From the NCBI GenBank assembly GCA_965221195.1, contig OZ244864.1, positions 1,054,001-1,118,000 of the forward strand: a stretch of 64,000 nt of DNA, in the 5' to 3' direction. The position numbers and the translations under genes are program-made. The stretch is from Poriferisodalis sp965221195 (GTDB taxonomy: Bacteria > Actinomycetota > Acidimicrobiia > Acidimicrobiales > Poriferisodalaceae). The notes beneath the pieces are model-generated. The model was not told the DNA's origin, did not search any database, and saw only the letters and a program-made list of their open reading frames with translations. This document shows, one piece after another, positions 16,998 to 25,612 of the stretch. How positions within the stretch are numbered: position 1 is the stretch's first letter; the number at the start of each line of letters is the position of its first letter.

Positions 16998-19324
16998 ATG
17001 ACTTCGGCCAGCGACGCACGGCACTGATCGAACGGACAGATGCCAGCGATCTGCCTCAAGCGCTGAGCCAGCTCACCGATGACTGGCTGGTCGAACGGTT
17101 TGCGTCTGAAGCTGCCGAGTGGGACCTGCACGACGATGGTGCCGCTTGCAGTGGTGTGGCGCTGGTGGCGGTGGGCGGTTACGGCCGCGCCGAGCTATGC
17201 CCCGGCAGCGACATTGACCTGTTGTTGCTGCACGATGGCCGCCCATCACTGCTCGCGAACCATGGCGCGCTGGGGGACAGCTCGCAACGAGCCAACTTGG
17301 CTGACCGGCTCTGGTACCCGATCTGGGATGAGAAGCTGAAGCTCGGCCATGCAGTGCGATCACTCGCAGCAACACTGGAACTGGCAGCCACCGACATCGA
17401 CACGGCAACAGCCCTAGCCGATGCCCGCCACCTCGCTGGCGACGCAGAACTGACCGAGCGTTTGATCGTCGGCGTGCGGGCTCTCTGGCATGAAGACGCA
17501 ACCCAACGGCTTGACGAGCTACGACGCGCGGTCAGCCGGCGTCACAGCCAGAGCGGTGAGGTGGCGTTTCGTCTGGAGCCAGACCTCAAGACCGGCCGCG
17601 GCGGTCTGCGTGACGCGCATGCGATGAGATGGGCCGCGCTGGCCGGCGTTGAGCTGCCAGAAGCCGATGCGGAGCGTTTGGCTGATGCGTATGAGACGCT
17701 CCAAAAGGCGCGCGTTGAACTGCATCGCACCACCGGCTTGCGCAGCGATGTGCTCTCAGCCGACGATCAAGACGCGGTAGCCGAACGGAGCGGCGCCGCG
17801 GACGCCGATGCTCTCATGGCCGACATCGCGCAAGCGGGGCGTGTCATTGCTTTTTTGTCTGATCAGTTGTGGTCCACTGTTGCCCGACAGCGCACCTCAG
17901 CCAAGACGACAGGGGTCGGCATAGCCGGGTTGTCCGAACGCGACGGCGAACTGGTGATTGACGGCGACCCCGCTGCCGATGTCGTGCTGGTTCTGCACGC
18001 AGCTGCACAGTCGGCCCGCAACGGCATCCCGATCAGTAGGGCCAGCTTGGACAAACTGGCCGAACGCCAGGCGGAGTTTCCTGATCCTTGGCCTCACGGC
18101 GCTCGCGATCTGCTTGTCGAGCTGCTTGCCTGCGGGCACCAGGCCATCGGTGTCATCGAGAGCCTCGACTATTTCAATGTGTGGACCAAGGTGCTGCCCG
18201 AATGGGCGCCGAATCGTAATCGTCCACAGCGTTCTCGTTATCACCGCTTCACGGTGGATCGGCATTTGTTGGAGGCAGCGGCTACAGCGGCTCGCTTCAC
18301 GCACCGAGTGGCGCGACCGGACCTGCTGCTGATGGGAGCGCTACTGCATGACATCGGCAAGGGCTATCCCGGCGATCACACTCAAGCCGGGATGCGCCTC
18401 GTAGGCCCGATTGCCCGGCGCTGCGGCTACAGCGAAGCCGACTCCGACACCTTGGTGCGCTTGGTGCAACACCATCTACTGCTGACCGACACCGCCACGC
18501 GGCGCGACCTCGACGACCCGCTGACTGTTGCCGCCGTTGCCCAAGCCGTCGAGACCCAGGAGTTCTTGGAGCTGTTGGCAGTGATGACCGAGGCCGACTG
18601 CATGGCGACAGGTCCGATGGCGTGGGGCGATTGGACAGCGAGCCTGGTCTCTGCTTTGGTCGAGCTGACTTCTGAGCATTTGAGCGGCAGAGGTCGGGCC
18701 CAGCCCAGCCATCGGCGCTTGTTAACCGAGGATGTGGTGGCTCTGATGGCCACTGGCGAGACAGCACTGCGTGCTGTGGGCGATGTGCTAACGGTAGTTG
18801 CGCCCGATGAGCCCGGACTGTTCAGCCGGGCGGCGGGCGTGCTGGCGCTGCGCGGGCTCGATGTGCTGCAAGCGGATGCCTATTCGAGTCCGGCGGGCAT
18901 GGCGGTGTCGTCGTTTCGTATCGTGACGCCTGACACTCCCGTCGATTGGGATCGGGTCGTCTATGACGTGCGACGGTCGTTGCGCGGACGCTTGGCGTTG
19001 GAGGCACGCATTGCAGAACGCGCTCGCGTCTACCGACGCCGACGGGCACTGTCGGCTACCAAGGCCGCCACTGAGGTTGTCTTTGATGTCGAGTCGGCAA
19101 CCAGCGCGACGATTGTGGAGGTCCGCACTGAGGACCATGTCGGTGTCTTGTACAAGGTGACTCGGGTGCTCGCCGAGATGGGCCTCGACATACGCTCGGC
19201 CAAGATTCAGACGCTCGCGAATGTGGTGGTCGACTCGTTTTATGTGGTCGGCCCCAACGGGCCGGTCATCGACGAATCGCACCAGCGCGAAGTAGAACTG
19301 GCCCTGCGCCACGTCTTGTCGTAG
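16994..19324 (+). CDS. glnD: Bifunctional uridylyltransferase/uridylyl-removing enzyme GlnD
   Basis: 776 residues from the ATG overlapping the larE stop; the frame stays open further upstream, but that part has no family similarity. The nucleotidyltransferase motif is GGYGRAEL (61-68) and GSDID (71-75). The PII-uridylyltransferase linker is seen in FRLEPDLKTGRGGLRDAHAM. The HD phosphohydrolase motif LLHDIGKGYPGDHTQAG lies near residue 450. Two ACT domains, about 600-675 and 704-776, sense glutamine. GlnD controls nitrogen status by modifying PII; in actinobacteria the PII modification is often adenylylation, so the nucleotide used is uncertain. amtB and glnB are not in the window. Confidence 0.93.
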   Translation: MNDFGQRRTALIERTDASDLPQALSQLTDDWLVERFASEAAEWDLHDDGAACSGVALVAVGGYGRAELCPGSDIDLLLLHDGRPSLLANHGALGDSSQRANLADRLWYPIWDEKLKLGHAVRSLAATLELAATDIDTATALADARHLAGDAELTERLIVGVRALWHEDATQRLDELRRAVSRRHSQSGEVAFRLEPDLKTGRGGLRDAHAMRWAALAGVELPEADAERLADAYETLQKARVELHRTTGLRSDVLSADDQDAVAERSGAADADALMADIAQAGRVIAFLSDQLWSTVARQRTSAKTTGVGIAGLSERDGELVIDGDPAADVVLVLHAAAQSARNGIPISRASLDKLAERQAEFPDPWPHGARDLLVELLACGHQAIGVIESLDYFNVWTKVLPEWAPNRNRPQRSRYHRFTVDRHLLEAAATAARFTHRVARPDLLLMGALLHDIGKGYPGDHTQAGMRLVGPIARRCGYSEADSDTLVRLVQHHLLLTDTATRRDLDDPLTVAAVAQAVETQEFLELLAVMTEADCMATGPMAWGDWTASLVSALVELTSEHLSGRGRAQPSHRRLLTEDVVALMATGETALRAVGDVLTVVAPDEPGLFSRAAGVLALRGLDVLQADAYSSPAGMAVSSFRIVTPDTPVDWDRVVYDVRRSLRGRLALEARIAERARVYRRRRALSATKAATEVVFDVESATSATIVEVRTEDHVGVLYKVTRVLAEMGLDIRSAKIQTLANVVVDSFYVVGPNGPVIDESHQREVELALRHVLS

Positions 19325-19393
19325 CGGCTTGCGACAAAACCGGTTTTGCTGGTGTGCTGGCCCTAGTTCGTGCTGGGCCTCGCCACAGTGCCC

Positions 19394-19477
19394 GCTGGCG
19401 CAGCTGTTTAGTCTGGTTCTTGCTGACGCAGCTGTTTAGTCTGGTTCTTGCTGACGCAGCTGTTCAGTCTGGTTCTT
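19394..19477. repeat. 28-bp tandem repeat x3 spanning the PAC2 stop codon
   Basis: Three contiguous copies at 19394-19421, 19422-19449 and 19450-19477 differ by one or two bases, with a partial fourth after 19478. Read on the minus strand each unit encodes RQQEPD followed by a stop codon (TGA in the first unit reached, TAA in the next two). As 28 is not a multiple of three, read-through into the next unit would change frame. It lies in the 139-bp gap between convergent glnD and PAC2 genes. Confidence 0.85.
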
Positions 19478-20390
19478 GCTGGCGCAAGAACTGCTCCAAC
19501 TCGTTGATGAGGCCGTCGGGGTTTTCGACCATCTCGCTGAAGTCTTCGACGGCTTCGGCTGCGGACTCTTCAAGGATTTGCTGCGCGTACTGGGCGAGGG
19601 TGTCATCCCCGGCCACCAGTTCGTCGATCTGACGTCCGTAATTGGCGGCGGCGCTGTGCAGTTCGGACTCGCCGAGCGTCACACCCATGAACTGTGCAAC
19701 GCGCTCGGCTAAAGCCAACGCAGCCTTTGGCGAGGGGTAGTTGTGTACATAGGTGGGGACTGTCGCCCAAAACGAGACGCTGGCAAAACCAGCGCGGTGG
19801 CAAGCGTCGTTGAGCACACCGATGATGCCGGTCGGCCCTTCGTAGGTTGACTGGCGCAGACCCATGGTCAGGTTGAGGGCGGCATTGTTGGAGGCACCCA
19901 CCACGTTGACCGGCGCGTTGTGGTGAGTGTCGGTGAGTAGCGCACCCAGCGTCACCACCGTGGAGACACCCAGCCTCTCAGCCATCTCAATAATCACATC
20001 GCAGAACGTGCGCCAGCGCAGCCGGGGTTCCACACCGAGCACGGTGACCACTGGCCGACCGTCATCAGCTTCACCCTTGCGCACATCAGGCGTCGGCCAG
20101 TCGATTTGCCGCTCACCGCCAACGACTTGAACGCTCGGACGCACCGAGGCGAAGTCGTAGAAAAACTCTGGGTCGATCTGGGCCACCGGATGGCAGCGAA
20201 AGCGCCGCCGCAGGTATCTAGCCGATTCGGTGGCGGCATCACCGGCATCGTTCCAGCCCGAGAACGCAGCAATAAGAACAGCGTCGTCACTTGGCTCAGG
20301 GTGTTCGAACCACTCCGTATGGCCCACGGCGGGGAGGCTACCGGTGTTGCGAGGCGGGCCAATCCCCAAGCGCGCGTCTGCGCCTACCAT
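19464..20390 (-). CDS. PAC2 family protein (proteasome assembly chaperone 2-like)
   Basis: 308 residues from ATG 20390. LIAAFSGWNDAGDAATESARYL is the diagnostic N-terminal PAC2 signature, followed by a phosphorylase-like alpha/beta core with VSTVVTLGALLTDTHHNAPV and ending in a helical tail rich in Glu. Actinobacterial PAC2 proteins resemble archaeal proteasome chaperones, but their role is not settled; no proteasome genes are in this window. The start is uncertain: the ATG complements the GNAT ATG on the other strand within one CATG, and an in-frame GTG at 20327 just before HTEWFEHPEPSDDAVL would clear the overlap. The C-terminus and stop sit in the 28-bp tandem repeat. Confidence 0.85.
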   Translation of the reverse strand: MVGADARLGIGPPRNTGSLPAVGHTEWFEHPEPSDDAVLIAAFSGWNDAGDAATESARYLRRRFRCHPVAQIDPEFFYDFASVRPSVQVVGGERQIDWPTPDVRKGEADDGRPVVTVLGVEPRLRWRTFCDVIIEMAERLGVSTVVTLGALLTDTHHNAPVNVVGASNNAALNLTMGLRQSTYEGPTGIIGVLNDACHRAGFASVSFWATVPTYVHNYPSPKAALALAERVAQFMGVTLGESELHSAAANYGRQIDELVAGDDTLAQYAQQILEESAAEAVEDFSEMVENPDGLINELEQFLRQQEPD

Positions 20391-20931
20391 GCACAACGTG
20401 GCTGATCAGACAGCGCTCAGCACTCCCGCCGACGCAACGGCACAACCCGAGGTGCATATTGAGGTGTGCGAGCAAGTCAGCGATGAGCTGGTTGCAGCCT
20501 TCGCCCGCCTGCATCCACAACTGTCGTCGTCACCGCCGCCCGATGCCGCAGCGCTGGGCACCATCGTCGCCCACCCTGCCACGACTGTTCTCATCGCCAG
20601 GCACCCCGTCGAGTTCGACCCCCTAGGCGCAGTGCAAGCTGACCCCGGCGCCATAGCGGGGGTCGGTGTCATCGCGGGGGCCATGGTGCTCGTGATGTTC
20701 CCGTTACCAAGCGGCTTGCGCGCATGGATCGAGGATGTAGTCGTCGACAAGTCCGCACGAGGGCGCGGCATAGGTGCATCGCTAAACCGGCACGCGATCG
20801 GTATCGCCCGCAGGGCTGGTGCCCGCACCGTAGATCTCACCTCTCGGCCTGACCGTGAGGCCGCCAATCGCCTCTACGCGAGGCTCGGTTTTGTGCAGCG
20901 GGATACCAACGTGTACCGCCTTGAGTTCTGA
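20389..20931 (+). CDS. GNAT family N-acetyltransferase
   Basis: 180 residues from ATG 20389 or 177 from GTG 20398. The acetyl-CoA binding motif A is visible: IEDVVVDKSARGRGIGASL, then LTSRPDREAANRLYARLGF, which is the standard motif B region of GCN5-type acetyltransferases. The N-terminal ~30 residues are low-complexity. The substrate, small molecule or protein, is not predictable. It is divergent from the PAC2 gene with overlapping putative start codons, so one of the two starts may lie further downstream. Confidence 0.82.
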   Translation: MHNVADQTALSTPADATAQPEVHIEVCEQVSDELVAAFARLHPQLSSSPPPDAAALGTIVAHPATTVLIARHPVEFDPLGAVQADPGAIAGVGVIAGAMVLVMFPLPSGLRAWIEDVVVDKSARGRGIGASLNRHAIGIARRAGARTVDLTSRPDREAANRLYARLGFVQRDTNVYRLEF

Positions 20932-21010
20932 GTTGGGCTCCGGCGGGCTCTGGTTGGTTCTGGCTAGTGCGCGCGTCCGCTGTTGGGCTCGTTGAGGAGG
21001 CCTCGCATAT

Positions 21011-21508
21011 ATGCATTCCGACAGTCGCAGCTTGGGCTTACTCGGCCGACTGTTAGGCTTCAGCGCGGTGTCGGCGGGCACGGTGGCGCTAACTCAGGGC
21101 GTACTGGTGCTCACCCATGCCGTGCTGGAATGGCCAGCGGTCACAGCCAACGTGGTGGCGGTGTGCGTTGCCTCTGGTCCTGCGTACTACGCCAACCGGC
21201 GGTGGGTGTGGGCCCGCACCGACCGGCACTCTCTCGTCGGCGAGGTGTTGCCGTTCTGGGCGTACAGCCTTGCCGGGCTGGGCATCTCGTCGCTGCTCGT
21301 GGTTCTGGCCGATCGCTGGTGGCAGTCCACCGCGGCGGTCTCAATGGCAAATCTCCTCGGCTTTGGGCTCTTGTGGGTGGGGAAGTTCGTTTTGCTAGAT
21401 CGGGTGTTGTTTGCACGCGCCTCCACAGCTTGGGGCAACCGGCCCGAAACTCATCCTGAAACTTGTCCCGCTGCGGGCCCCGCATCGAGCACGCACGACC
21501 ATCCATGA
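21011..21508 (+). CDS. GtrA family membrane protein
   Basis: 165 residues with four predicted membrane helices and the GtrA signature: LLGFSAVSAGTVALTQGVLVL, then ANVVAVCVASGPAYYANRRWVW and NLLGFGLLWVGKFVLLDRVLF. ATG at 21011 follows GAGGAGG by ten bases. GtrA proteins are thought to flip or carry lipid-linked sugars for cell-surface polysaccharides or arabinogalactan. The neighbouring methyltransferase overlaps its stop (ATGA) and a glycosyltransferase operon lies 2 kb downstream on the other strand, consistent with an envelope-glycan locus. Confidence 0.88.
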   Translation: MHSDSRSLGLLGRLLGFSAVSAGTVALTQGVLVLTHAVLEWPAVTANVVAVCVASGPAYYANRRWVWARTDRHSLVGEVLPFWAYSLAGLGISSLLVVLADRWWQSTAAVSMANLLGFGLLWVGKFVLLDRVLFARASTAWGNRPETHPETCPAAGPASSTHDHP

Positions 21509-22134
21509 ACTCCAAACTCGCGGCCCTAGCGCAGCAGGTGAAGGGCTTCATGGCTCACGAGGAGGGCTTGGCTCTGTATCGGGCCGCAGTCGAGGTCTCC
21601 CCCATGGGGCCGCTGATCGAAATCGGCTCGTACTGCGGCAAATCGGCGGTGTATTTAGGTGCTGCGGCCGCAGCCGCTGACGGCGTGTTGTTCACCATTG
21701 ACCACCACCGTGGCTCAGTAGAGATGCAGGCCGGTTGGGAGCATCACGACCCGACGCTGGTAGACGCTCGTACCGGTCGCATGGATTCGCTGCCGGTTCT
21801 GCGTCGGACGCTCACCGACGCTGGCCTAGACGGCACTGTCGTGGCCGTGGTGGGCGATTCGATCACGGTCGCTGCGTACTGGTGCGGTGCCGCAATGGTG
21901 TTCATCGACGGTGGGCACGGAGACGCCGTCGCACATGCCGATTATGAGGCCTGGTCGCCCAAAGTGTTGCCCGGCGGTCTGCTGGCCATCCACGATGTGT
22001 TCCCCGATCCTGCCGACGGTGGTCGGCCGCCCTATGAGATATGGCTTCGAGCCCTAGAGGACGGCTTCACCGAACACGCCGCCGTGGGCAGTTTGCGTGT
22101 TGTGCGTCGACCGATCAAAACCGAGGCGCCCTAA
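21505..22134 (+). CDS. Class I SAM-dependent methyltransferase (Methyltransf_24 type)
   Basis: 209 residues starting at the ATG overlapping the gtrA-like stop. Motif I is LIEIGSYCGKSAVYLG, the acidic motif II is FTIDHHRG, and VFIDGGHGDAVAHADYEAW with GGLLAIHDVFPD matches the small catechol-O-methyltransferase-like group often found with glycosyltransferases. Substrate is not predictable, but co-translation with GtrA suggests sugar or polyprenyl-linked glycan modification. Its last 20 bases overlap, tail to tail, the end of the minus-strand toroid gene at 22115. Confidence 0.8.
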   Translation: MNSKLAALAQQVKGFMAHEEGLALYRAAVEVSPMGPLIEIGSYCGKSAVYLGAAAAAADGVLFTIDHHRGSVEMQAGWEHHDPTLVDARTGRMDSLPVLRRTLTDAGLDGTVVAVVGDSITVAAYWCGAAMVFIDGGHGDAVAHADYEAWSPKVLPGGLLAIHDVFPDPADGGRPPYEIWLRALEDGFTEHAAVGSLRVVRRPIKTEAP

Positions 22135-23227
22135 CGAGCACATCGGCGGCACTGCTGCGCCTATCTAGCGCGTCGGTGGCCAGCAGCGCCGCCGCCGCGG
22201 AGTAGCTGGAGCGTTCTCCGCCAGGAAACGTGGTGGCTTGCGGCACCACCCAACCGGTGAAGTAGCTGCCGTCGTTGGTACGCAGCGGCTCTGTAGCAGC
22301 GATGAGCCGACGAGCCGTGGTGGCATCACCAGCGCGCAAGTGAGCGAGCGCACACTCGCACGTCTCTGCTGTAGTCACCCACGGCTGGTCGGCCACGCAG
22401 CGCACGCCTTCAGCCAGCACGAATGTGGGAGCGCCCACAGCAAGGTGAGCGCGGGCCTGTGCGCCGTTGAGCGCTCCGCATAGCACCGGGTAGTACCAGT
22501 CCATCGCCCAGCGGTCTTTGGGCTCAAATGAATCTGGGTGGTGACGGATCAGTCTTTCGATCTCAGCGGCCGACTGCTTCCAGAGCGGACGTTCGCATCC
22601 CATCAAGCGCGCCAAGGCGCTGCCGCAGCGAAGTGAGTGCGCGATCGATGAAGAACCTGTGAGCAGTGCATAGGGCCACGGCTCCCCGTTGGCGTGTACC
22701 GCCCACGGGATGTGTCCGCTGTGTCTGCGCAGGCCGGTCACGAAATCGAGAGCCCGCTCAACTGTTGGCCACATCGACTCCACGAAGCCGTTGTCGCCGA
22801 CGGCTTTCCAGTGATGCCACACACCGACAGCAACGTAAGCGCAGCAGTTGGTGTCGATCTGTGGGTCTTCTATGCCGAGTGCCGTGTAGTAGTTGTGCCA
22901 GCTACCTGCGGGGTGCTGGTTGGCGGCTAGCCACTCATAGGCGCGTTCGGCGGCTACGTAACGGCCCGCCGATGTCAGCGCCATAGCGGCCTCAACATGA
23001 TTCCACGGATCGGCGTGCCCGCCGTCAAACCACACGATGAGACCGTCGGGCTGTTGGCACGCTTCGATGGTGTCGGCCGTGGCGGCTACTTGGCCGGGCG
23101 TGAGCAGCGGCCCAGTATCGGCGGCAGCAGTGCCGGTGCCAGCAGTGACGGTGTCAGCGGTGTCGGTTTCCCCAGAGATCGTCGGTGGGGCAACAGCGAC
23201 CCCCAAGGGCGTGTGCTCAGCTTGCAT
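22115..23227 (-). CDS. Prenyltransferase/terpene-cyclase-like alpha-alpha toroid protein
   Basis: 370 residues from ATG 23227, which overlaps the upstream methyltransferase stop by 11 bases. After a Thr/Ala-rich N-terminus, repeated helical hairpins with PDGLIVWFDGGHADPWNHVEAAMAL, AYEWLAANQHPAGSWHNYY and RTNDGSYFTGWV have the QXXXGXW-like look of squalene/prenyltransferase toroids. The DxDD motif of squalene-hopene cyclases is not evident, so activity is doubtful; a glycan-related barrel is an alternative. It is the last gene of the glycosyltransferase-methyltransferase operon, suggesting one shared glycan or glycolipid product. Confidence 0.68.
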   Translation of the reverse strand: MQAEHTPLGVAVAPPTISGETDTADTVTAGTGTAAADTGPLLTPGQVAATADTIEACQQPDGLIVWFDGGHADPWNHVEAAMALTSAGRYVAAERAYEWLAANQHPAGSWHNYYTALGIEDPQIDTNCCAYVAVGVWHHWKAVGDNGFVESMWPTVERALDFVTGLRRHSGHIPWAVHANGEPWPYALLTGSSSIAHSLRCGSALARLMGCERPLWKQSAAEIERLIRHHPDSFEPKDRWAMDWYYPVLCGALNGAQARAHLAVGAPTFVLAEGVRCVADQPWVTTAETCECALAHLRAGDATTARRLIAATEPLRTNDGSYFTGWVVPQATTFPGGERSSYSAAAALLATDALDRRSSAADVLVRAPRF

Positions 23228-24029
23228 CAGCGGTTTCCACCGACCGGTCGGCCGACCCAGCCGTGAGGCACCCACGGGCCTTGTAGGCGTACAGCACTAT
23301 CGACTTGGCCAGCACGAGGTTCAGCATGCGGTCAAGTGTGCGCGTCAGCGTTGGCGCTGCCGTCATGTCCCACACCAGCAGTCGGTGGTAGGCACGTACC
23401 AACCGATGGCGGTCGTTGTTTGGTCCAACCCAGCAGCGCAGCCACCAGTAGGGCGTGTGCAAGCCGTGTGCGCCGTGACTGTCGGATACTTCTAGCCCTG
23501 CTGTGGACAATTTGGCCCGAAGCTCCTTGGAGCTATAGATGCGCACATGACCGTCAGGCACAGCGGGTGCGTGGTAGTCGGCCGATAGCGCCCAGCACAC
23601 TCGCTCGGCGGCTTGTGCTGGAACCGTCACTGCGATGGTGCCACCGGGTCGCAGCACCCGCGCTAACTCTGCGATGGCACGCTCGTCGTCGTCTATGTGT
23701 TCCAGCACTTCAGCAGCGATGATCCGGTCGAAGCTGTTGTCGGCGTAAGGCAGTGCAGTGGCATCGGCTGCGACTGTGTGGCCGGGGTTGCTGGGTTGCT
23801 GGTCGGGGTTGTCGGGTTGCTGGCCGGTCGGCGAATCGATCTCACCGGCGAGGCTCATGGCTGCGAGCATGTCGGTCACAGCGCGCAATTCGTCGAGATT
23901 GCGGTCTGATGCCACGATGAGGCATCCGCGTCGGGCACTCTCAAAGGCATGCCGACCTGTGCCGCAGCCCAGGTCCAGCACTCTGTCACCGCGCTGCGCC
24001 CCGAGACGCTCGTAGTCAACGGTGAGCAT
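23217..24029 (-). CDS. Class I SAM-dependent methyltransferase (Methyltransf_11 type)
   Basis: 270 residues. Motif I VLDLGCGTGRHAFESARRG, acidic motif ASDRN, DATALPYADNSFDRIIAAEVLEHI (motifs III-IV) and RVLRPGGTIAVTVP are all present. Between motifs is an in-frame low-complexity insert, QQPDNPDQQPSNPG, from a tandem GGGTTGCTGG-like repeat at about 23785-23830; most relatives lack it. The stop of the glycosyltransferase gene overlaps this ATG by one base, so the genes are co-translated. Modification of the sugar or lipid made by that glycosyltransferase is the natural inference. Confidence 0.85.
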   Translation of the reverse strand: MLTVDYERLGAQRGDRVLDLGCGTGRHAFESARRGCLIVASDRNLDELRAVTDMLAAMSLAGEIDSPTGQQPDNPDQQPSNPGHTVAADATALPYADNSFDRIIAAEVLEHIDDDERAIAELARVLRPGGTIAVTVPAQAAERVCWALSADYHAPAVPDGHVRIYSSKELRAKLSTAGLEVSDSHGAHGLHTPYWWLRCWVGPNNDRHRLVRAYHRLLVWDMTAAPTLTRTLDRMLNLVLAKSIVLYAYKARGCLTAGSADRSVETADAS

Positions 24030-25462
24030 CAGCGTGGTGCTGTTGTCTGTGGTGGTGCTGTGGTGGTGCTGTGGCAGTGGTCCTGGCGCCGCAGGGGGTG
24101 CCGCAAGGGGCGCGACCGTCGGCCCTTGACCTTTACTTCCGTTAGCAACGCCCGGTACTGCTCAACGGTTTTGTGAGCCGTTGCAGTCCATGAGTAGTTG
24201 GCCAGTACTCGTGCCCGGCCGGCGGCGCCGACTGTTTTTCTCAGGTCTGGCTGTGCGAGGGCCCAACCGATGCGCGCTGCTAGGGCCTCTGAGTCGCCGG
24301 GTGGTACAGCCAAGCAGGTCTCACCGTCGGTGCCTGTGACTTCGGGCAGCGCGCCGCCGGTGGTCGCTACTAGCGGAACACCACATGACATCGCCTCAAT
24401 AGCGGGCAGCGAGAAACCCTCATAGAGGGAAGGCACCACCGCTAGCTGCGCTTCGTTGTAAAGCTCGACGATGCGCTCATCTGCCACGCCACTCACGAAC
24501 TCCACGCTGTCTGCTAGGCCGAGCCGGTCGATCAGCCCACTGGCCGCCGAGCCGTCCTTGGGTTTCCCGATAACCACGAGGTGCAGCGAAGGATTTTCGG
24601 TGCGCAACTTGGCCAGTGCTTCTAGCAGGTACGCCAGTCCTTTCATGGCTACATCGGCACTGGCGGTGGTCATCAGTCGGCCTGGCACTTGTGCGATGTC
24701 AGCCAGCGGACGGAACTGGTTTGGGTCAACGCCGACCGTCACGATGTGCAGGCGGTCTGGATTGACGCGCAGGTCAGTGACGATGTCGGTAAAGCTGTTG
24801 GAAGACACAGTCACGATGCGGTCTGCGCGCCTCGCTACCCGGTTTTGCATGCGTGTGAAGGCATAGAAGCGCCGCATCGCCAAACGCTTGCGCCATGTTG
24901 GGGCGTGGGCGATTTCGAGCCTGCGGTCCACCGTGATGGGGTGATGAATGGTGTTGAGTGTGGGCATCCCGGCCCGCCGCAGCCAGTCAATGCCGTAACC
25001 GAGACACTGGTTGTCGTGTATGAGGTCGAAGTCGTCAAGCCGACGACGCAAAGCCCCGAAGGCTCGCAGGCTGAAAGTGAGCGGCTCAGCGAATGACGCT
25101 GTGGCTGTGATGGCGTACTCCAGCACGTCAACAGGCGAACCGAACTCGGCCAGTTTGGGCACCCGGAACGGATCGGGCATGCGGTACAGGTCCAAGCTGG
25201 GTAGCTCTGTCAGCTTGATTCCGGGGTCTAGCTGGGGGTACGGCGGGCCGCTGAACACCTCAACGCTGTGGCCGAGTGCCGTCAACTCTCGGGCAAGGTG
25301 ACGCACGTAGATGCCTTGGCCACCGACCCATGGGTGACCGCGGTAGGTCAGCAGCGCTATGCGCAGCGGAGATTCACTTTCGGCTGATGTGTGTTTAGAC
25401 GGGGTGTGGCAGGATTGTTTGTGGCAAGACTGTGTGTCTGCTGGCCCGAGGTCGGGACCCAT
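24029..25462 (-). CDS. GT4-type glycosyltransferase
   Basis: 477 residues from ATG 25462, chosen because GGAGG lies six bases upstream; the frame is open to 25624 but without family similarity. The N-domain starts LRIALLTYRGHPWVGGQGIYV, and the donor-binding C-domain has VVPSLYEGFSLPAIEAMSCG (the EX7E motif of retaining GT4 enzymes) and a GG at ATTGGALPEV. It would transfer a hexose from a nucleotide-sugar to an acceptor. The gene order glycosyltransferase, methyltransferase, toroid protein resembles actinobacterial polymethylated-polysaccharide or glycolipid loci, which is only a hint. A 3' GGTGGTGCTGT repeat gives a Thr/Pro tail. Confidence 0.85.
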   Translation of the reverse strand: MGPDLGPADTQSCHKQSCHTPSKHTSAESESPLRIALLTYRGHPWVGGQGIYVRHLARELTALGHSVEVFSGPPYPQLDPGIKLTELPSLDLYRMPDPFRVPKLAEFGSPVDVLEYAITATASFAEPLTFSLRAFGALRRRLDDFDLIHDNQCLGYGIDWLRRAGMPTLNTIHHPITVDRRLEIAHAPTWRKRLAMRRFYAFTRMQNRVARRADRIVTVSSNSFTDIVTDLRVNPDRLHIVTVGVDPNQFRPLADIAQVPGRLMTTASADVAMKGLAYLLEALAKLRTENPSLHLVVIGKPKDGSAASGLIDRLGLADSVEFVSGVADERIVELYNEAQLAVVPSLYEGFSLPAIEAMSCGVPLVATTGGALPEVTGTDGETCLAVPPGDSEALAARIGWALAQPDLRKTVGAAGRARVLANYSWTATAHKTVEQYRALLTEVKVKGRRSRPLRHPLRRQDHCHSTTTAPPQTTAPR

Positions 25463-25612
25463 CGCAGCCTCCGTAGCGAAGCGGGAACCCAGCGAGCGAT
25501 CATCCGGCGACGTTCGTGCGAGCCGGGCCGTTGCGCCGAGACCGGGCAAGGCTACCGGCGGTAAGTGACGACAAGTAGCGGTAAGTGGCCATAAGTAAGG
25601 TGGGCATCCGTT

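Noticed and set aside
19335..19348. CAAAACCGGTTTTG palindrome after glnD as a terminator
   Set aside because: It has no loop and would form a poor hairpin; kept only as a curiosity.
19394..19477. Possible CRISPR-like array (28-bp repeats)
   Set aside because: The repeats are contiguous with no spacers, only three copies exist, and no cas genes are near.
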